Origin: SZUA-265 sp965651905
Lineage (GTDB): Bacteria; Myxococcota_A; Polyangia; Polyangiales; Polyangiaceae
DNA: 64,000 nt
Direction of reading: 5' to 3'
NCBI GenBank assembly: GCA_965651905.1
Contig: CBFGUG010000009.1
Location: forward strand, 96,673-160,672
Positions within the stretch are counted from its first letter, which is position 1, and each line of letters starts with the position of its first letter. Below the pieces are notes generated by a model. The model searched no databases and was not told the origin of the DNA. It saw only the letters and a list, made by a program, of their open reading frames with translations. This document shows positions 8,897 through 16,804 of this stretch, in pieces. Position numbers and translations under genes: made by a program.

Positions 8897-9490
8897 TCAC
8901 AACCTCGCCCTCGCACGCTGCAGGCGTGCCTCCGCCGCGCTCAAGCGACGCTTGACCGTCGCCAAGCTCAAGCCCATTTGTTCCGCAATCTCTGCCAGCT
9001 CGAGCCCTTCGATGCGTCGCAACAGTAATGCGACCCGCTCTTCTGGCGAAAGGCGTTCCAGCATGCCGTAAACCACTCGCAGCTCGGCGGCGACGTCCGC
9101 GGGCGCGCTCTTCGAGACGGCTTGATCCAGGTCGATCGGCTCGTTTCGCCACAAACCCAAGCGCATCAACAAGCGTCGGCGTCTCAGGCGCTTGCTCGCC
9201 ATGCGCACCGTCATCGAGCCGAGCCACGCTGAAAACGCCTGGGGATTTTCGAGGCTGTCCAACCGAGTGAAGGCGTGGATGAACACGTCTTGAGTCAGGT
9301 CGTCGGCTTCGTCGCGGTTGGCCAAGATGCGCTGGGATAACCCCAGTACCATTCGTCCGTGTCGGGTAAACAGCGCCTCTTGCGCCCATGACTCGCCCGC
9401 GCGCGCTGCTATGACGAGAGCTGCGTCCGTCGGGCCCACTGCCGGTCTCGTCCCCGAGCGTGGGGCTGGTTTCGGACGAGGAAGGGCCAC
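8897..9490 (-). CDS. ECF-type RNA polymerase sigma-70 factor
   Basis: About 197 residues from a GTG at 9490; an alternative ATG lies slightly upstream in a different frame. Region 2 is visible as ALFTRHGRMVLGLSQRIL followed by DEADDLTQDVFIHAF, and region 4 as LSPEERVALLLRRIEGL then a helix-turn-helix (EIAEQMGLSLATVKRRLS). ECF sigmas direct polymerase to envelope or stress promoters and are usually held by a membrane anti-sigma; the FecR/TPR gene directly downstream is the obvious partner. First gene of a four-gene minus-strand operon ending with the RCC1 protein. Confidence 0.9.
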   Translation of the reverse strand: MALPRPKPAPRSGTRPAVGPTDAALVIAARAGESWAQEALFTRHGRMVLGLSQRILANRDEADDLTQDVFIHAFTRLDSLENPQAFSAWLGSMTVRMASKRLRRRRLLMRLGLWRNEPIDLDQAVSKSAPADVAAELRVVYGMLERLSPEERVALLLRRIEGLELAEIAEQMGLSLATVKRRLSAAEARLQRARARL

Positions 9491-9819
9491 TCGTCATGAT
9501 ACCCACGGTGAGACGCCATCGACAAAGCCCCCGCTGCCTTTAGCGTGTCGAAAGCTCCACGCGTGACGGAAAGCGAGTCCACTGCGCATCCTGCTGGGGT
9601 GCTGGATCATGGCCGCTGGGGGGCGGCACGACCTTGGGCGATCGTGTCGTGTCATCTCGAGGGTAGGAGGCGAGGTCTGGCTTCCAACGGCTCAGATTTT
9701 TCTTGCTGTCGCGGATTCGTTCGAGCTTGCAGGCTAGCGGTAACCCCCGACGCGCGCGTGCTGGGTGACGTTTCATTTCTGGTCGGCGTAGGGTCCGCGG
9801 CGCCCAGGTAGGATCGGGC
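9491..9819. other. Intergenic region, no gene seen
   Basis: 329 bases between the ECF sigma gene and the diacylglycerol-kinase gene, both on the minus strand. It must hold the promoter of the sigma operon. Short open frames here lack homology or a ribosome site and are not called. I see no convincing hairpin or repeat. Confidence 0.5.
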
Positions 9820-10203
9820 CTACGGGCCGGTCGTGGCGCCCGTGGCCCACGCGATGAGATGTGGGCCCAAAACTAGCGCGCCGACCCCCACGCTGAACAG
9901 CGCGGCGAGCAGGACCGCTGCCGCCGAGACGTCCTTGGCCGCAGCGATCTTCGGATCTTGGCGGGGAACCGCAGCGTCACACGCCAGTTCCAACGCGGTG
10001 TTGAACGCCTCGGCGACCCACACTGCCGAGATTGCGCTCCACAACCACAGCCAGTCAGTCTTGTTCACCTGAAGCAGAACCCCCAGGGTGATGACCATCG
10101 CGGTAGCTACTGCGTGCACACGGGCATTGGGCTCTCGCAGCAGACGGCGAAGCCCTCTGCCCGCGAAGCTGAAACTTCGTGCCCGCGCGATGAGCCAGCG
10201 CAC
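9820..10203 (-). CDS. dgkA: Diacylglycerol/undecaprenol kinase (DgkA family)
   Basis: 127 residues with three membrane helices. The active-site block is intact: EAFNTALELACDAAVPRQD followed by AAKDVSAAAVLLAA, matching the E-x-x-N-T-A-x-E and K-D-x-A-A-A-A-V-L signature of prokaryotic diacylglycerol kinases, with the short N-terminal amphipathic helix usual for the family. It phosphorylates a membrane lipid alcohol (diacylglycerol or undecaprenol) using ATP and recycles lipid carriers for envelope synthesis. It lies 24 bp downstream of the DUF3224 gene and may share its transcript. Which substrate it prefers cannot be told. Confidence 0.88.
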   Translation of the reverse strand: MRWLIARARSFSFAGRGLRRLLREPNARVHAVATAMVITLGVLLQVNKTDWLWLWSAISAVWVAEAFNTALELACDAAVPRQDPKIAAAKDVSAAAVLLAALFSVGVGALVLGPHLIAWATGATTGP

Positions 10204-10227
10204 GACGACCTCGAACTCTCGCGGCGC

Positions 10228-10650
10228 TCACACAGGCTGCGGAGCGTCGCCGAGATCACCAGCAGCGAACTCGTAAGTGAACGAGTAGTGATGGACCCCA
10301 CCCTCGATACGGATCGTCATCGTACCGCGCAGAGACGTCAGCTCTCCCGTGCCTGAGTGGGGGACGACGCTGATGTTTTGCTGCTGCTGACCGCCAGACA
10401 TGGTCGAGCTGTGCTGCAAGACGAAACTGCCGCGCTTGCCGTCGAGCGAACCCGTCACCCGCTCCATCGCGACGAAGCCTGCAGAGTCGGGCACGGCAGT
10501 GCGCGCCGCGAGCATGTGCACTTGGCTAGTGGCGGTCAGCGGCCCCTCGAAGCGTTTGTCTACCGTGGCGCGAGCTAGGCTGACGGCGTCCACCACGGAG
10601 TATGGCGGCTCGGGTGTCATCTCGACGTCGAAGGTGCCTTCGGCAAGCAT
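10228..10650 (-). CDS. DUF3224-family protein
   Basis: 140 residues. It carries the family pattern: an early A-x-G-x-F-x-V strand, KRFEGPLTATSQVHML, GFVAMERVTGSLDGKRGSF, then VLQHSSTMSGG and SVVPHSGTGELTSLRG, ending in HHYSFTYEF. The family is a small beta-barrel (allene-oxide-cyclase-like fold) of unknown function, common in soil bacteria. No signal peptide, so cytoplasmic. It is upstream of and probably co-transcribed with the lipid kinase gene. Confidence 0.88.
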   Translation of the reverse strand: MLAEGTFDVEMTPEPPYSVVDAVSLARATVDKRFEGPLTATSQVHMLAARTAVPDSAGFVAMERVTGSLDGKRGSFVLQHSSTMSGGQQQQNISVVPHSGTGELTSLRGTMTIRIEGGVHHYSFTYEFAAGDLGDAPQPV

Positions 10651-10740
10651 TGGCAGTCTCCAATTGATGGATGTCGACGCAGCACGGAGTCGTCACGTCG
10701 ACGTGAACCCAGCGATGTGAACACGGCGACGTAGGTCGGC

Positions 10741-11247
10741 TCAGGCCATCGTGATGTTGATCATCTGGACGGGCGTGTTGGGGCGGTCACGGGTCGTGGG
10801 CACGGCGCTGATTGCCTCGACCACGTCCATGCCCTTCGTGACCTTGCCGAACACGGGGTGCTTCGACTGTCCCGGCGAAAAGAAGTCCAAGAAGGCATTG
10901 TGCACCGTGTTGATGAAGAACTGGCTGCTGCCCGATTGGGGACCAGCGTTGGCCATCGATAGCGTGCCCGGTTCGTTGGAGATTTTATGCTCCGCGGGGT
11001 GCTCGTCGGCGATGTTGCCGTACGGTGACTTGCCCGTGCCCGCGCGGGGGCTACTCGGATCTTTGCTGTGGGGGCAGCCGAACTGGCACATGAAGCCTTT
11101 GATGACGCGGTGAAAGTGCAGGCCATCGTAGAAGCCGTCATTGACGAGACGCACGAAGTTGCCAGCCGTGATTGGCATCTGATCGACGTAGATCTCGGCT
11201 TCGAAATCGCCCATGGACGTGTGGAATTTCGCGATTGGATTCGACAT
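10741..11247 (-). CDS. Cyclophilin-type peptidyl-prolyl cis-trans isomerase
   Basis: 168 residues when started at the ATG at 11247; the frame stays open upstream to 11448 without homology, so I reject the longer form. The cyclophilin core is complete: FVRLVNDGFYDGLHFHRVIKGFMCQ-like N-terminal half, GTLSMANAGP, GSSQFFINTV, HPVFGKVTKGMDVVEAI. The catalytic Arg in FHRVI and the Phe/Gln in SQFFI are present. It speeds isomerisation of X-Pro bonds during folding. No export signal is seen, so cytoplasmic. Confidence 0.92.
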   Translation of the reverse strand: MSNPIAKFHTSMGDFEAEIYVDQMPITAGNFVRLVNDGFYDGLHFHRVIKGFMCQFGCPHSKDPSSPRAGTGKSPYGNIADEHPAEHKISNEPGTLSMANAGPQSGSSQFFINTVHNAFLDFFSPGQSKHPVFGKVTKGMDVVEAISAVPTTRDRPNTPVQMINITMA

Positions 11248-11451
11248 GGCGCAGGCGTAGCGCGAACGCGCCGTAGATGTCTCGCTCAAACGCCACAAAT
11301 TGCAGGCAACAGGCGACACCTTGTGGTGTGTTGGCTGCAGCGGGTGAGGGGGCGTCACGCGCTGCGATAGGTGTCGATTGGGCAAGTGCCGAGCGAGCGG
11401 GCGTGCACGGCTCCCCCGCTTGATGGCACGCAGGTTGCTGTAGTTCACGGC

Positions 11452-11847
11452 ATGACGCGTTCACAGGGGACAGACTCGCGGCTGGAACTGCTCTTGCTGA
11501 CGCGTCCTGGAAGCATTTTGGAGCTCGCGCTCGCGCCGATTGGGGAGCTGACGTTGGTCAGCACTCTGATGCAGGCGCTGGGCTGTGCTCGTAGACAGCA
11601 CTTCGACGCTGTGGTGATCGAACATCGTGCCGTCGCTTCGTTGGGAGAGGCCGGCAAGCTGCTGGGGGCTAACGATCTACCAGTGCTGTGCATCGTGGAA
11701 CGTGAGCAGTTGGGCTTGGTGCAACCGCCCGCGCTGCCGATCGTGCGGGGGCCGGATCTGTCGAGCCGAATCGTCGATGAATTGCGCGCGTGTTCCCGCC
11801 GACGCCCCGCCTCGACTCTGCCCAACTTGGATCTACGCAAGGGGTGA
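11452..11847 (+). CDS. Receiver-like protein of unknown function
   Basis: About 131 residues from the ATG at 11452; an in-frame start at 11371 is possible. The strand-helix rhythm resembles a degenerate CheY-like receiver: LELLLLTRPGSILELALAPIG, HFDAVVIEHRA in the place of the phospho-acceptor strand, LPVLCIVEREQ near the end. The usual acceptor Asp and final Lys are not in recognisable positions, so phosphorylation is doubtful. It lies end-to-end with the FHA activator gene on the other strand. Family assignment is tentative. Confidence 0.45.
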   Translation: MTRSQGTDSRLELLLLTRPGSILELALAPIGELTLVSTLMQALGCARRQHFDAVVIEHRAVASLGEAGKLLGANDLPVLCIVEREQLGLVQPPALPIVRGPDLSSRIVDELRACSRRRPASTLPNLDLRKG

Positions 11848-11887
11848 GTGAGGACGCGCGCCCGAAAACCCCTTGCTCATCCAACCA

Positions 11888-13189
11888 CTACTTCAAGCCG
11901 TGGCGCTGCAAGAGCTTGATCAAATACGAGCGGTCCATTCGCGCGTGCCGCGCGGCTCGGGAGACGTTCCCCGAACACTCGTCGAGCAGTTCGGTAAAAT
12001 AGCGCTTCTCGAACTCGTCGAGCACCCGCGCACGGGCATCCTTGTACGAGAGCCCGTTGAGGTCTTCGACGGGAGCATCCGTGTCGGTGCTGGTGTTCAG
12101 CTCGGGAGCTTCTCCGATCGCCAAGGTTGCTTCGACCCAGTTGCGCAGCTCACGGACGTTGCCTGGCCAGCGGTAGCGTGCGAGCTCCGTCAAGGTCTCT
12201 TGGGAAACGATGGTGTGCACTGGCCCTTCGTGGCCGGCCGTTCTGAGAAAGTGTTCGACGAGCAGCGGGATGTCGTCGGTGCGTTGCCGCAGGGCAGGCA
12301 TTTGCAACGTCACCACCGCGATGCGGTAATAAAGATCGAGGCGGAACGTGCTGCTGTTCACCTCCGAGCGCAGCTCGCGATTGGTGGCGGTCACGACGCG
12401 CACGTCGACGTCGATTTCCCGCTGACCGCCCACGCGGCAAAATCGCCTCCGTTCCAGAGCGCCGAGCAACTGCGGTTGCAGCTCGGCAGGAAGCTCGCCC
12501 ACTTCGTCCAAGAAAATGGTTCCACCGTGGGCGCGTTCGAAGGCGCCGATGCGCTGCCGATCGGCACCCGTGAACGAGCCGCGTTCGTGGCCAAACAGCT
12601 CCGAGGCGATCAGCGTGGGAGATAACACACCGCAGTCCACAGTGACGAAGGGCTTCTTGGCGCGTGGGCTGTTGGCGTGGATGGCTCGCGCGACGAGCTC
12701 CTTGCCAGTTCCTGATTCACCCGTGATCAACACGGGAACGTCGGCAAGCGCCGCCCGCGATATGCGCGCCATCACGCGGCGCATGGCTTCTGAAGCGCCC
12801 AACATTTCCCCCAGGTGGTCGGACGCTAGAATTTCGACGGAGGCGCCCGCGCCCGAGGTCACCCGCAACTTGGTGTTGCCGAGCGTGATGACCGTACCAG
12901 GAGGGACGCAGGCATGGCGCAGCGCGACGTCACCCAGCCGTGAACCGTTGGTCGAGCCCAAGTCTCGCACCTCGATTCCGTCGGGGGTCTGTGAGAGCTC
13001 CACGTGGAAACGCGAGACGGTTGGGTCGCTCAGAGGCAGGAAGTTGGTGGACGCGCTACCCACCGACAGCTGCTCATCCTCGGTTTCGACTCGCTGTCCG
13101 GCGTTTGGGCCTTCCAATACCTCCACGATGAGGTTGCCCACCTCCACGCGGGGGGACTGGCTCAGGCGTTCGGTAAGCTCGGAACTCAC
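11888..13189 (-). CDS. FHA-domain sigma-54-dependent transcriptional activator
   Basis: 433 residues. An FHA domain (about 20-110) shows the phospho-Thr-binding residues: G44, SRFH at 59-62, and GSTNG at 78-82. The AAA+ sigma-54-interaction domain follows (about 125-350) with Walker A GESGTGKE at 157-164, GSFTGA (the polymerase-contact loop, one change from GAFTGA) at 204-209 and GGTIFLDEVGEL as Walker B. The C-terminus is a Fis-type helix-turn-helix. FHA activators are usually switched on by Ser/Thr-kinase phosphorylation; a kinase gene lies at 19115 in the divergent cluster. It is separated by 67 bp from the divergent OmpA operon. Confidence 0.92.
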   Translation of the reverse strand: MSSELTERLSQSPRVEVGNLIVEVLEGPNAGQRVETEDEQLSVGSASTNFLPLSDPTVSRFHVELSQTPDGIEVRDLGSTNGSRLGDVALRHACVPPGTVITLGNTKLRVTSGAGASVEILASDHLGEMLGASEAMRRVMARISRAALADVPVLITGESGTGKELVARAIHANSPRAKKPFVTVDCGVLSPTLIASELFGHERGSFTGADRQRIGAFERAHGGTIFLDEVGELPAELQPQLLGALERRRFCRVGGQREIDVDVRVVTATNRELRSEVNSSTFRLDLYYRIAVVTLQMPALRQRTDDIPLLVEHFLRTAGHEGPVHTIVSQETLTELARYRWPGNVRELRNWVEATLAIGEAPELNTSTDTDAPVEDLNGLSYKDARARVLDEFEKRYFTELLDECSGNVSRAARHARMDRSYLIKLLQRHGLK

Positions 13190-13256
13190 GGCCGCGACCC
13201 TACCACGTCTTGGAAACGCGCAAGAGGTCTACCTTTGTGGCGCCCTTCGGGCGACA

Positions 13257-15086
13257 ATGCTCGGCGGAGTGGCGAGCAGGGACGAAATTCGAGGGGGCTC
13301 GTGGGGCAGGCGATGGCGCTTCGAGGTCGCCGCGTCATGGGTGGTGAGCTTTGCGCTCGTGTGGTTCGCGAGTGTTGCAGGTCATGCGCAAACGCGTCTT
13401 GCTGTGGATCGTTTCCAGCCGAGCGCGCCTGCCGATCTGTTCTCGTCGATCGAAGATCCCACGGTCCCCGAACCACAGTTGTTCGGCGCAGCGCAGCTGC
13501 TCACCAGCTACGCTCATCACCCGCTGGAGGTTCGAGACGTCGACACGGGCGATTACACCCCCGTGATTGACGACCGACTGTGGTTCGTCGGCCAAGGACA
13601 ATTCTCAGCGCTCGGCCTCTTGCAATTCGATGTGATGTTGCCGTTCGTGGCCTTGAATGAAGGGCGCGCGGTGACTGGGGACCAAGGGCTGTACGCCGAG
13701 CCCTCTGGAACCGCGCTCGGCGATTTGCGTTTGGGGGGGCGCGTTCAAGCCCTGGCCCAAGACGGGGTCTGGCCGTCAGTCGGATTGAGCGCGCGCGCTT
13801 GGATGCCGACAGGCGAGGCGTCGGCGTACACCTCGACCGAGCGCGTGCGTTACGCTGCGTCGATCACCATCGGCGGGGACTACGAAGACTTCAGCTACCG
13901 CGCGTCGGGTGGACGACGCAGGCAGTACCTCTACGAAGAGTCGACGTTCAAGATTGCGTCGGACACGGTCGTGGGTGCCGCAGTGGGATACCGAGTGGGC
14001 GATCTCGTCGTGGGGCCCGAGCTGCTGCTCAGCTTGGCGTCCAACGAGGTCAAACACCGTGGGTCGACCGTGGGCAACTTGGAGGGGTTACTCACGGGGC
14101 ACTATGGTCTGGGGCAGTTCGCGCTGCGTGCAGGCGTGGGTGGCGCGCTTGCTCAACGGCAAGGTACTGCAGATTTTCGCGCGCTGCTCGCGGTGGTTTG
14201 GACGTCAGAGGCGTTGCAGCGATTGCCCGAACCGCCACCACCGCCACCACCTCCACCCCCGCCCGACCGAGCGACGGCCAGGACCGTCGTGCCCGAGCTT
14301 CGGGGCGAAGCTCTGGAAAGGCAAATCGCGCACGCGCAAGAGCAAGCAGTACCCGTGCCCCCAGTCGCTCGGGTCGATGAGAAACCCGACGAGCTGCCGC
14401 GTTGCGATCCCGCCCAGCCCGAGGTCCAGCCCTGCGCCGCCGACACCGACGGCGACGGTTTCATCGACACCGAGGATGCGTGTCCCAACGAATCAGGGGT
14501 CGAAAACAAGAACGCGTCGCGGCGAGGCTGCCCGCGTAAGGCGCTCGTCACGAGCACTCACATCGAGTTTTCAGGTCGCATCCAGTTCCAGACGGGCAGC
14601 GCGACGCTAACTGCCGACAGCGAACCCATCTTGGCCGCTATCGCGGAGCTCATGGGTGAGTATCCGGACATCGCGCGCATCGCCGTCGAGGGCCACACCG
14701 ACGACGTGGGTCGCGAAGCGGACAACCTGGCGCTCTCGCGTGAACGCGCGTTGGCTGTCGCCCGCTGGCTGGTAGCGCGTGGCGTGGACGAACGACGCCT
14801 GGAGGTTCATGGCTACGGCCCGCGGCGTCCCAAGGCGAGCAACGACGACGAGGCTGGGCGCATGCAGAATCGTCGCGTCGAGTTTACGATCATTCGACGC
14901 GATGCGGCGGGTGAGGACGCATGGACCGACGGCCCAGTGCAGGCCACTACGGAAGCTGCAACCACCACAAATCAGTCTGTAGCGCCCGCACCGCGCCCCA
15001 AGCCAGGGCCCTCACCCGCACCTGCAGAGTCGACGCCAGCTGAGACTGCACCAGCTGAGACTGCACCAGGGGAGAATGGGCCATGA
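13257..15086 (+). CDS. OmpA-family protein with TSP3 repeat and N-terminal barrel-like domain
   Basis: 609 residues from the ATG at 13257; the frame runs open upstream across the divergent gene, but that part is antisense to the FHA activator and is rejected. Order: signal peptide (about 20-45, ending AGHAQ), a barrel-like region (about 50-320), a poly-Pro stretch, a thrombospondin type-3-like calcium motif (DTDGDGFIDTEDACPN), then an OmpA peptidoglycan-binding domain (about 430-550; GHTDDVG, LSRERALAVARW, GRMQNRRVEF) and a Pro/Ala/Thr tail. This is the common deltaproteobacterial OmpA design. The stop overlaps the cyclase-gene start (ATGA at 15083). Confidence 0.88.
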   Translation: MLGGVASRDEIRGGSWGRRWRFEVAASWVVSFALVWFASVAGHAQTRLAVDRFQPSAPADLFSSIEDPTVPEPQLFGAAQLLTSYAHHPLEVRDVDTGDYTPVIDDRLWFVGQGQFSALGLLQFDVMLPFVALNEGRAVTGDQGLYAEPSGTALGDLRLGGRVQALAQDGVWPSVGLSARAWMPTGEASAYTSTERVRYAASITIGGDYEDFSYRASGGRRRQYLYEESTFKIASDTVVGAAVGYRVGDLVVGPELLLSLASNEVKHRGSTVGNLEGLLTGHYGLGQFALRAGVGGALAQRQGTADFRALLAVVWTSEALQRLPEPPPPPPPPPPPDRATARTVVPELRGEALERQIAHAQEQAVPVPPVARVDEKPDELPRCDPAQPEVQPCAADTDGDGFIDTEDACPNESGVENKNASRRGCPRKALVTSTHIEFSGRIQFQTGSATLTADSEPILAAIAELMGEYPDIARIAVEGHTDDVGREADNLALSRERALAVARWLVARGVDERRLEVHGYGPRRPKASNDDEAGRMQNRRVEFTIIRRDAAGEDAWTDGPVQATTEAATTTNQSVAPAPRPKPGPSPAPAESTPAETAPAETAPGENGP

Positions 15087-16804
15087 CCCAAGTCCCTCTG
15101 AAGGTGAAGGCGGCTCTGATCTTCGTGTTCCTGGCCGCAACACCCGCGGTCGTCACTGGCGCAGCCTTGATCTTCGTCAACACGGATGCCGTCAAGACCA
15201 GTGAGGGGCAGTTGCAAACCGCAGTGCTGTTCGAGCTGGCGACTCACGTCGATCAACAACTCGCAGCGGCCGAAGACGACCTGCGCTCGGTCGTGGACGC
15301 ACTGGAGCTGGAAATGGCGCGCTCGGAACAACCTTCACTGTCGAGTGTGCAGGCCGTGCTCAAGACCTCGCGGCAGCTGGACAGCGCGCGCTTGCTCGTG
15401 CCCGAAGCTGGCGTTGATACGTTGTTGTTCGAGCGCGACGAGCCGCCCCCACAGCGGTCTCTCGATAGTGTGGATACCAGTCCCGGGAGCGCCAGCATCA
15501 CGGTTGCTGAAGATGGGGCGGTCACGCTGGTTCGCGCGGTAAGAGCGAGCGGTGGCGGCAAGGCGGGGGCCGTCGTCGCCACGCTCCGCAGCGAACTGCT
15601 CACGGACTATCTAGAACGCGCCGCGCGTGAACGCTTCAGTAGCGGCGGGGCCAAGGTGCTGCTCGTGAGCTCCGACTATGAGGTCATCGCTGACGTCGGC
15701 GGTGGCGCAAAGGCGGGTGCGGACGTGCAAGCCCATCCTGTTTGGCGCTTGGCGTCTCCGAACCATGAACGCCCTGTAGTGGTCGTTTCGGATCTGCAGG
15801 TCGACGGGGTTTCGATGTTGGGCGGGGTTCAGTCGATTCCTCGCCTCGGTTGGTACGTGGCAACCTGGAGGCCCAGAGATCGCGCGTACGCGACCCTCGA
15901 TCGGATGGTCGAACGCGCTACCTGGGCGTCGTCGTTTGCTGCGCTTTTCGCCCTGGGCTTGGGGCTGTTCGCCGCCGCGCGGCTCACCCGCCCGATCGTA
16001 GCGATGGCCGCGCAAGCTGAACGCATCGGGCGCCGAGCTTGGAGCGAGTTGCAGCCTCTCCCGCAATCGAAAGACGAACTCGGGCAGCTCGCCCGGTCGC
16101 TCGGCGACATGGCGGGTGCTTTGCAACAAAGCGAGGTGAAGCTGGAGGAAGAGGCGCAGCTGCGTACGAACCTGAGCCGTTACATGAGCGGTGCGGTCGT
16201 CGATCAGGTCTTGCGCGGCGAGCTTCCTGCGCGGCACGTGGGTAAGCGGCAGCAAGTTACCGTGCTCTTCGGCAGCATCGTGTCGTTCTCCTCACTCACT
16301 GAAGAGGGGCGCCCCGAGGACATCGTCGGCCTCTTGAACGAACTCTATTCGCTCGTGACCGAGGTGATCTTTCGGCACGGGGGCATCGTCGACAAATTCA
16401 TCGGCGACAGTGTGATGGCGGCATGGGGAACGCCCACGCCTGAGCCCAACCACGCCAGCCGGGCGTTGGACGCGGCGGATGACATCCTGCGTTTCGTGTC
16501 CGTCGCGAACGACGACTGGGAACAGCGATTTGGCATTCGCATTCGCATGGCGATTGGACTCAACACGGGTGAATGTATCGCGGGCAGTTTGGGGTCGGAC
16601 AAGCGCCTCGACTACACGTTGATTGGCGACGTGGTCAATGTCGCTGCGCGTTTGGAGCGCGAGGCCGCACCCGATCAGGTGTTGATCACGGAAGCCACGC
16701 GCGAGGCGGCTGACGAGGGTTTCGAAACGACGTTCATCGGGGAGCATCGCCTGACTGGTCGAAGAAAATTTACGCGCGTGTATGCACTGGAGTTGGCCGC
16801 ATGA
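15083..16804 (+). CDS. Membrane class III adenylate/guanylate cyclase homologue with sensor and HAMP domains
   Basis: 573 residues. Order: transmembrane helix (about 10-30), extracytoplasmic sensor (about 35-270, Cache-like), second helix (about 275-295, FAALFALGLGLFAAARL), HAMP (about 295-350), cyclase domain (about 385-570). The ATP-specifying Lys (K438) and Asp (D510), second metal Asp (D442) and transition-state Asn/Arg (N519, R523) are all present. The first metal Asp is a Ser (S398 in LFGSIVSF, where active enzymes have LF-A/S-D-I), so catalysis is doubtful. Both ends overlap the neighbouring genes by 4 bp, showing tight coupling with the OmpA and LysM/FecR proteins. Confidence 0.88.
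   Translation: MTQVPLKVKAALIFVFLAATPAVVTGAALIFVNTDAVKTSEGQLQTAVLFELATHVDQQLAAAEDDLRSVVDALELEMARSEQPSLSSVQAVLKTSRQLDSARLLVPEAGVDTLLFERDEPPPQRSLDSVDTSPGSASITVAEDGAVTLVRAVRASGGGKAGAVVATLRSELLTDYLERAARERFSSGGAKVLLVSSDYEVIADVGGGAKAGADVQAHPVWRLASPNHERPVVVVSDLQVDGVSMLGGVQSIPRLGWYVATWRPRDRAYATLDRMVERATWASSFAALFALGLGLFAAARLTRPIVAMAAQAERIGRRAWSELQPLPQSKDELGQLARSLGDMAGALQQSEVKLEEEAQLRTNLSRYMSGAVVDQVLRGELPARHVGKRQQVTVLFGSIVSFSSLTEEGRPEDIVGLLNELYSLVTEVIFRHGGIVDKFIGDSVMAAWGTPTPEPNHASRALDAADDILRFVSVANDDWEQRFGIRIRMAIGLNTGECIAGSLGSDKRLDYTLIGDVVNVAARLEREAAPDQVLITEATREAADEGFETTFIGEHRLTGRRKFTRVYALELAA

Noticed and set aside
12516..13256. Long in-frame N-terminal extension of the OmpA gene at 13257
   Set aside because: It is antisense to the FHA activator and has no signal-like start; the signal peptide begins after the ATG at 13257.
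13190..13256. GG-N10-GC match between the FHA and OmpA genes as a sigma-54 promoter
   Set aside because: The -12 part is GGGC and the predicted start would fall at or beyond the ATG, so it is a chance match.
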